From assembly GCF_003253745.1 (NCBI RefSeq), contig NZ_MZXV01000032.1:310001-374000 (forward strand): a stretch of 64,000 nt of DNA, in the 5' to 3' direction. The notes below the pieces were generated by a model. That model searched no databases. It saw only the letters and a list, made by a program, of their open reading frames with translations, and was not told the origin of the DNA. The stretch comes from Mesorhizobium kowhaii (GTDB taxonomy: Bacteria; Pseudomonadota; Alphaproteobacteria; Rhizobiales; Rhizobiaceae). The translations under genes and the position numbers were made by a program. This document shows positions 63,767 to 64,000 of this stretch, piece after piece. Each line of letters starts with the position of its first letter. Position 1 is the first letter of the stretch.

Positions 63767-64000
63767 ATGGCTTCACGCTATCACGAGGTCTATGACGGCT
63801 GGAAACGCGATCCGGAAAAGTTCTGGGCGGAGGCGGCCGAGGCCATCGACTGGCATTCGCCCTATGACAAGGTGTTCGACGCCGCTGCCGGCGTCTATGG
63901 CCGCTGGTTTACCGGCGCCACCTGCAACACCTGCTACAATGCCGTCGACCGCCACGTCGCCGGCGGACGCGCCGAGCAGATCGCGCTGATCCATGACAGC
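63767..64000 (+). CDS. prpE: Propionyl-CoA synthetase, 5' part only
   Basis: The first 78 codons of an acyl-CoA synthetase; the gene runs off the window. CNTCYNAVDRHV and the KVFDAAAGVYGRWF region match the N-terminus of propionyl-CoA synthetase/acetyl-CoA synthetase proteins, which adenylate propionate or acetate. GGGAGGTG precedes the ATG. Which of the two acids it uses cannot be said from this part, though the opening resembles PrpE. It is divergent from the DUF2259 pair. Confidence 0.85.
   Translation, partial: MASRYHEVYDGWKRDPEKFWAEAAEAIDWHSPYDKVFDAAAGVYGRWFTGATCNTCYNAVDRHVAGGRAEQIALIHDS

Overview
The window looks like a chromosomal segment of an alphaproteobacterium of the order Rhizobiales, most likely Mesorhizobium or a close relative. 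Base composition is high in GC. The gene order malic enzyme/mutS/glnD/murJ/trpS/usp/nifU, the ActS/ActR redox two-component pair, MmcB, and several short palindromic intergenic repeats of a Rhizobiales type all point there. The genus is an inference from family knowledge; no rRNA or tRNA gene is present to settle it.

Layout. (1) 1-33.45 kb is mainly core chromosome: prfC, a FAD amine/amino-acid oxidase, an amidase, a class II glutamine amidotransferase, an Lrp regulator, dut, a HAD hydrolase, a lyase of the PEP-mutase superfamily, two transporters, an adenosine kinase, an orphan DUF2384-type antitoxin-like protein, a PAS-GGDEF diguanylate cyclase, the malic enzyme, mutS, an aldo/keto reductase, a copper P-type ATPase with a MerR-type promoter, a glycosyltransferase, glnD, murJ, trpS, usp, an NfuA-like protein, an L,D-transpeptidase and cueR. 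(2) 33.46-40.83 kb is an accessory island: a tandem array of IS1595-type elements. Two are complete (35069-38329 and 38338-40825) and a third is represented by one end (35031-35060). The three right-hand ends are each followed by the same 8-bp sequence, CACATAAA. The units carry passenger genes: an NYN-domain nuclease-like protein, a winged-helix protein, a Panacea (DUF4065)/RelE-like putative toxin-antitoxin pair, a cupin, and in every unit one member of the same 52-63 residue protein family. (3) 40.87-49.43 kb is core again: mmcB, nhaA, actR, actS, hrpB, an EamA transporter and a PIG-L deacetylase. Two inverted copies of a 143-bp MITE-like element lie here. (4) 49.7-61.6 kb is a catabolic locus in one orientation: an ABC sugar/polyol importer (binding protein, two permeases, a small membrane protein, two ATPases), then an ATP-type fused dihydroxyacetone kinase (DhaK-DhaL), then DhaL, DhaM, HPr, enzyme I, an HTH-like protein and a stand-alone DhaK. 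(5) 61.8-64 kb holds a tiny membrane ORF, two tandem DUF2259 secreted proteins and the 5' end of a propionyl-CoA synthetase gene cut by the window edge.

How the parts work together. The last locus reads as import of a small polyol or ketose by the ABC system, followed by phosphorylation either by the ATP-dependent fused kinase or by the phosphoenolpyruvate chain EI-HPr-DhaM-DhaL-DhaK. The natural substrate cannot be read from sequence; dihydroxyacetone or a four-carbon ketose such as erythrulose are the obvious candidates. The copper ATPase promoter and the distant cueR probably form one regulatory circuit. The island interrupts the cueR-mmcB interval, and its right edge lies about 40 bp upstream of the mmcB start.
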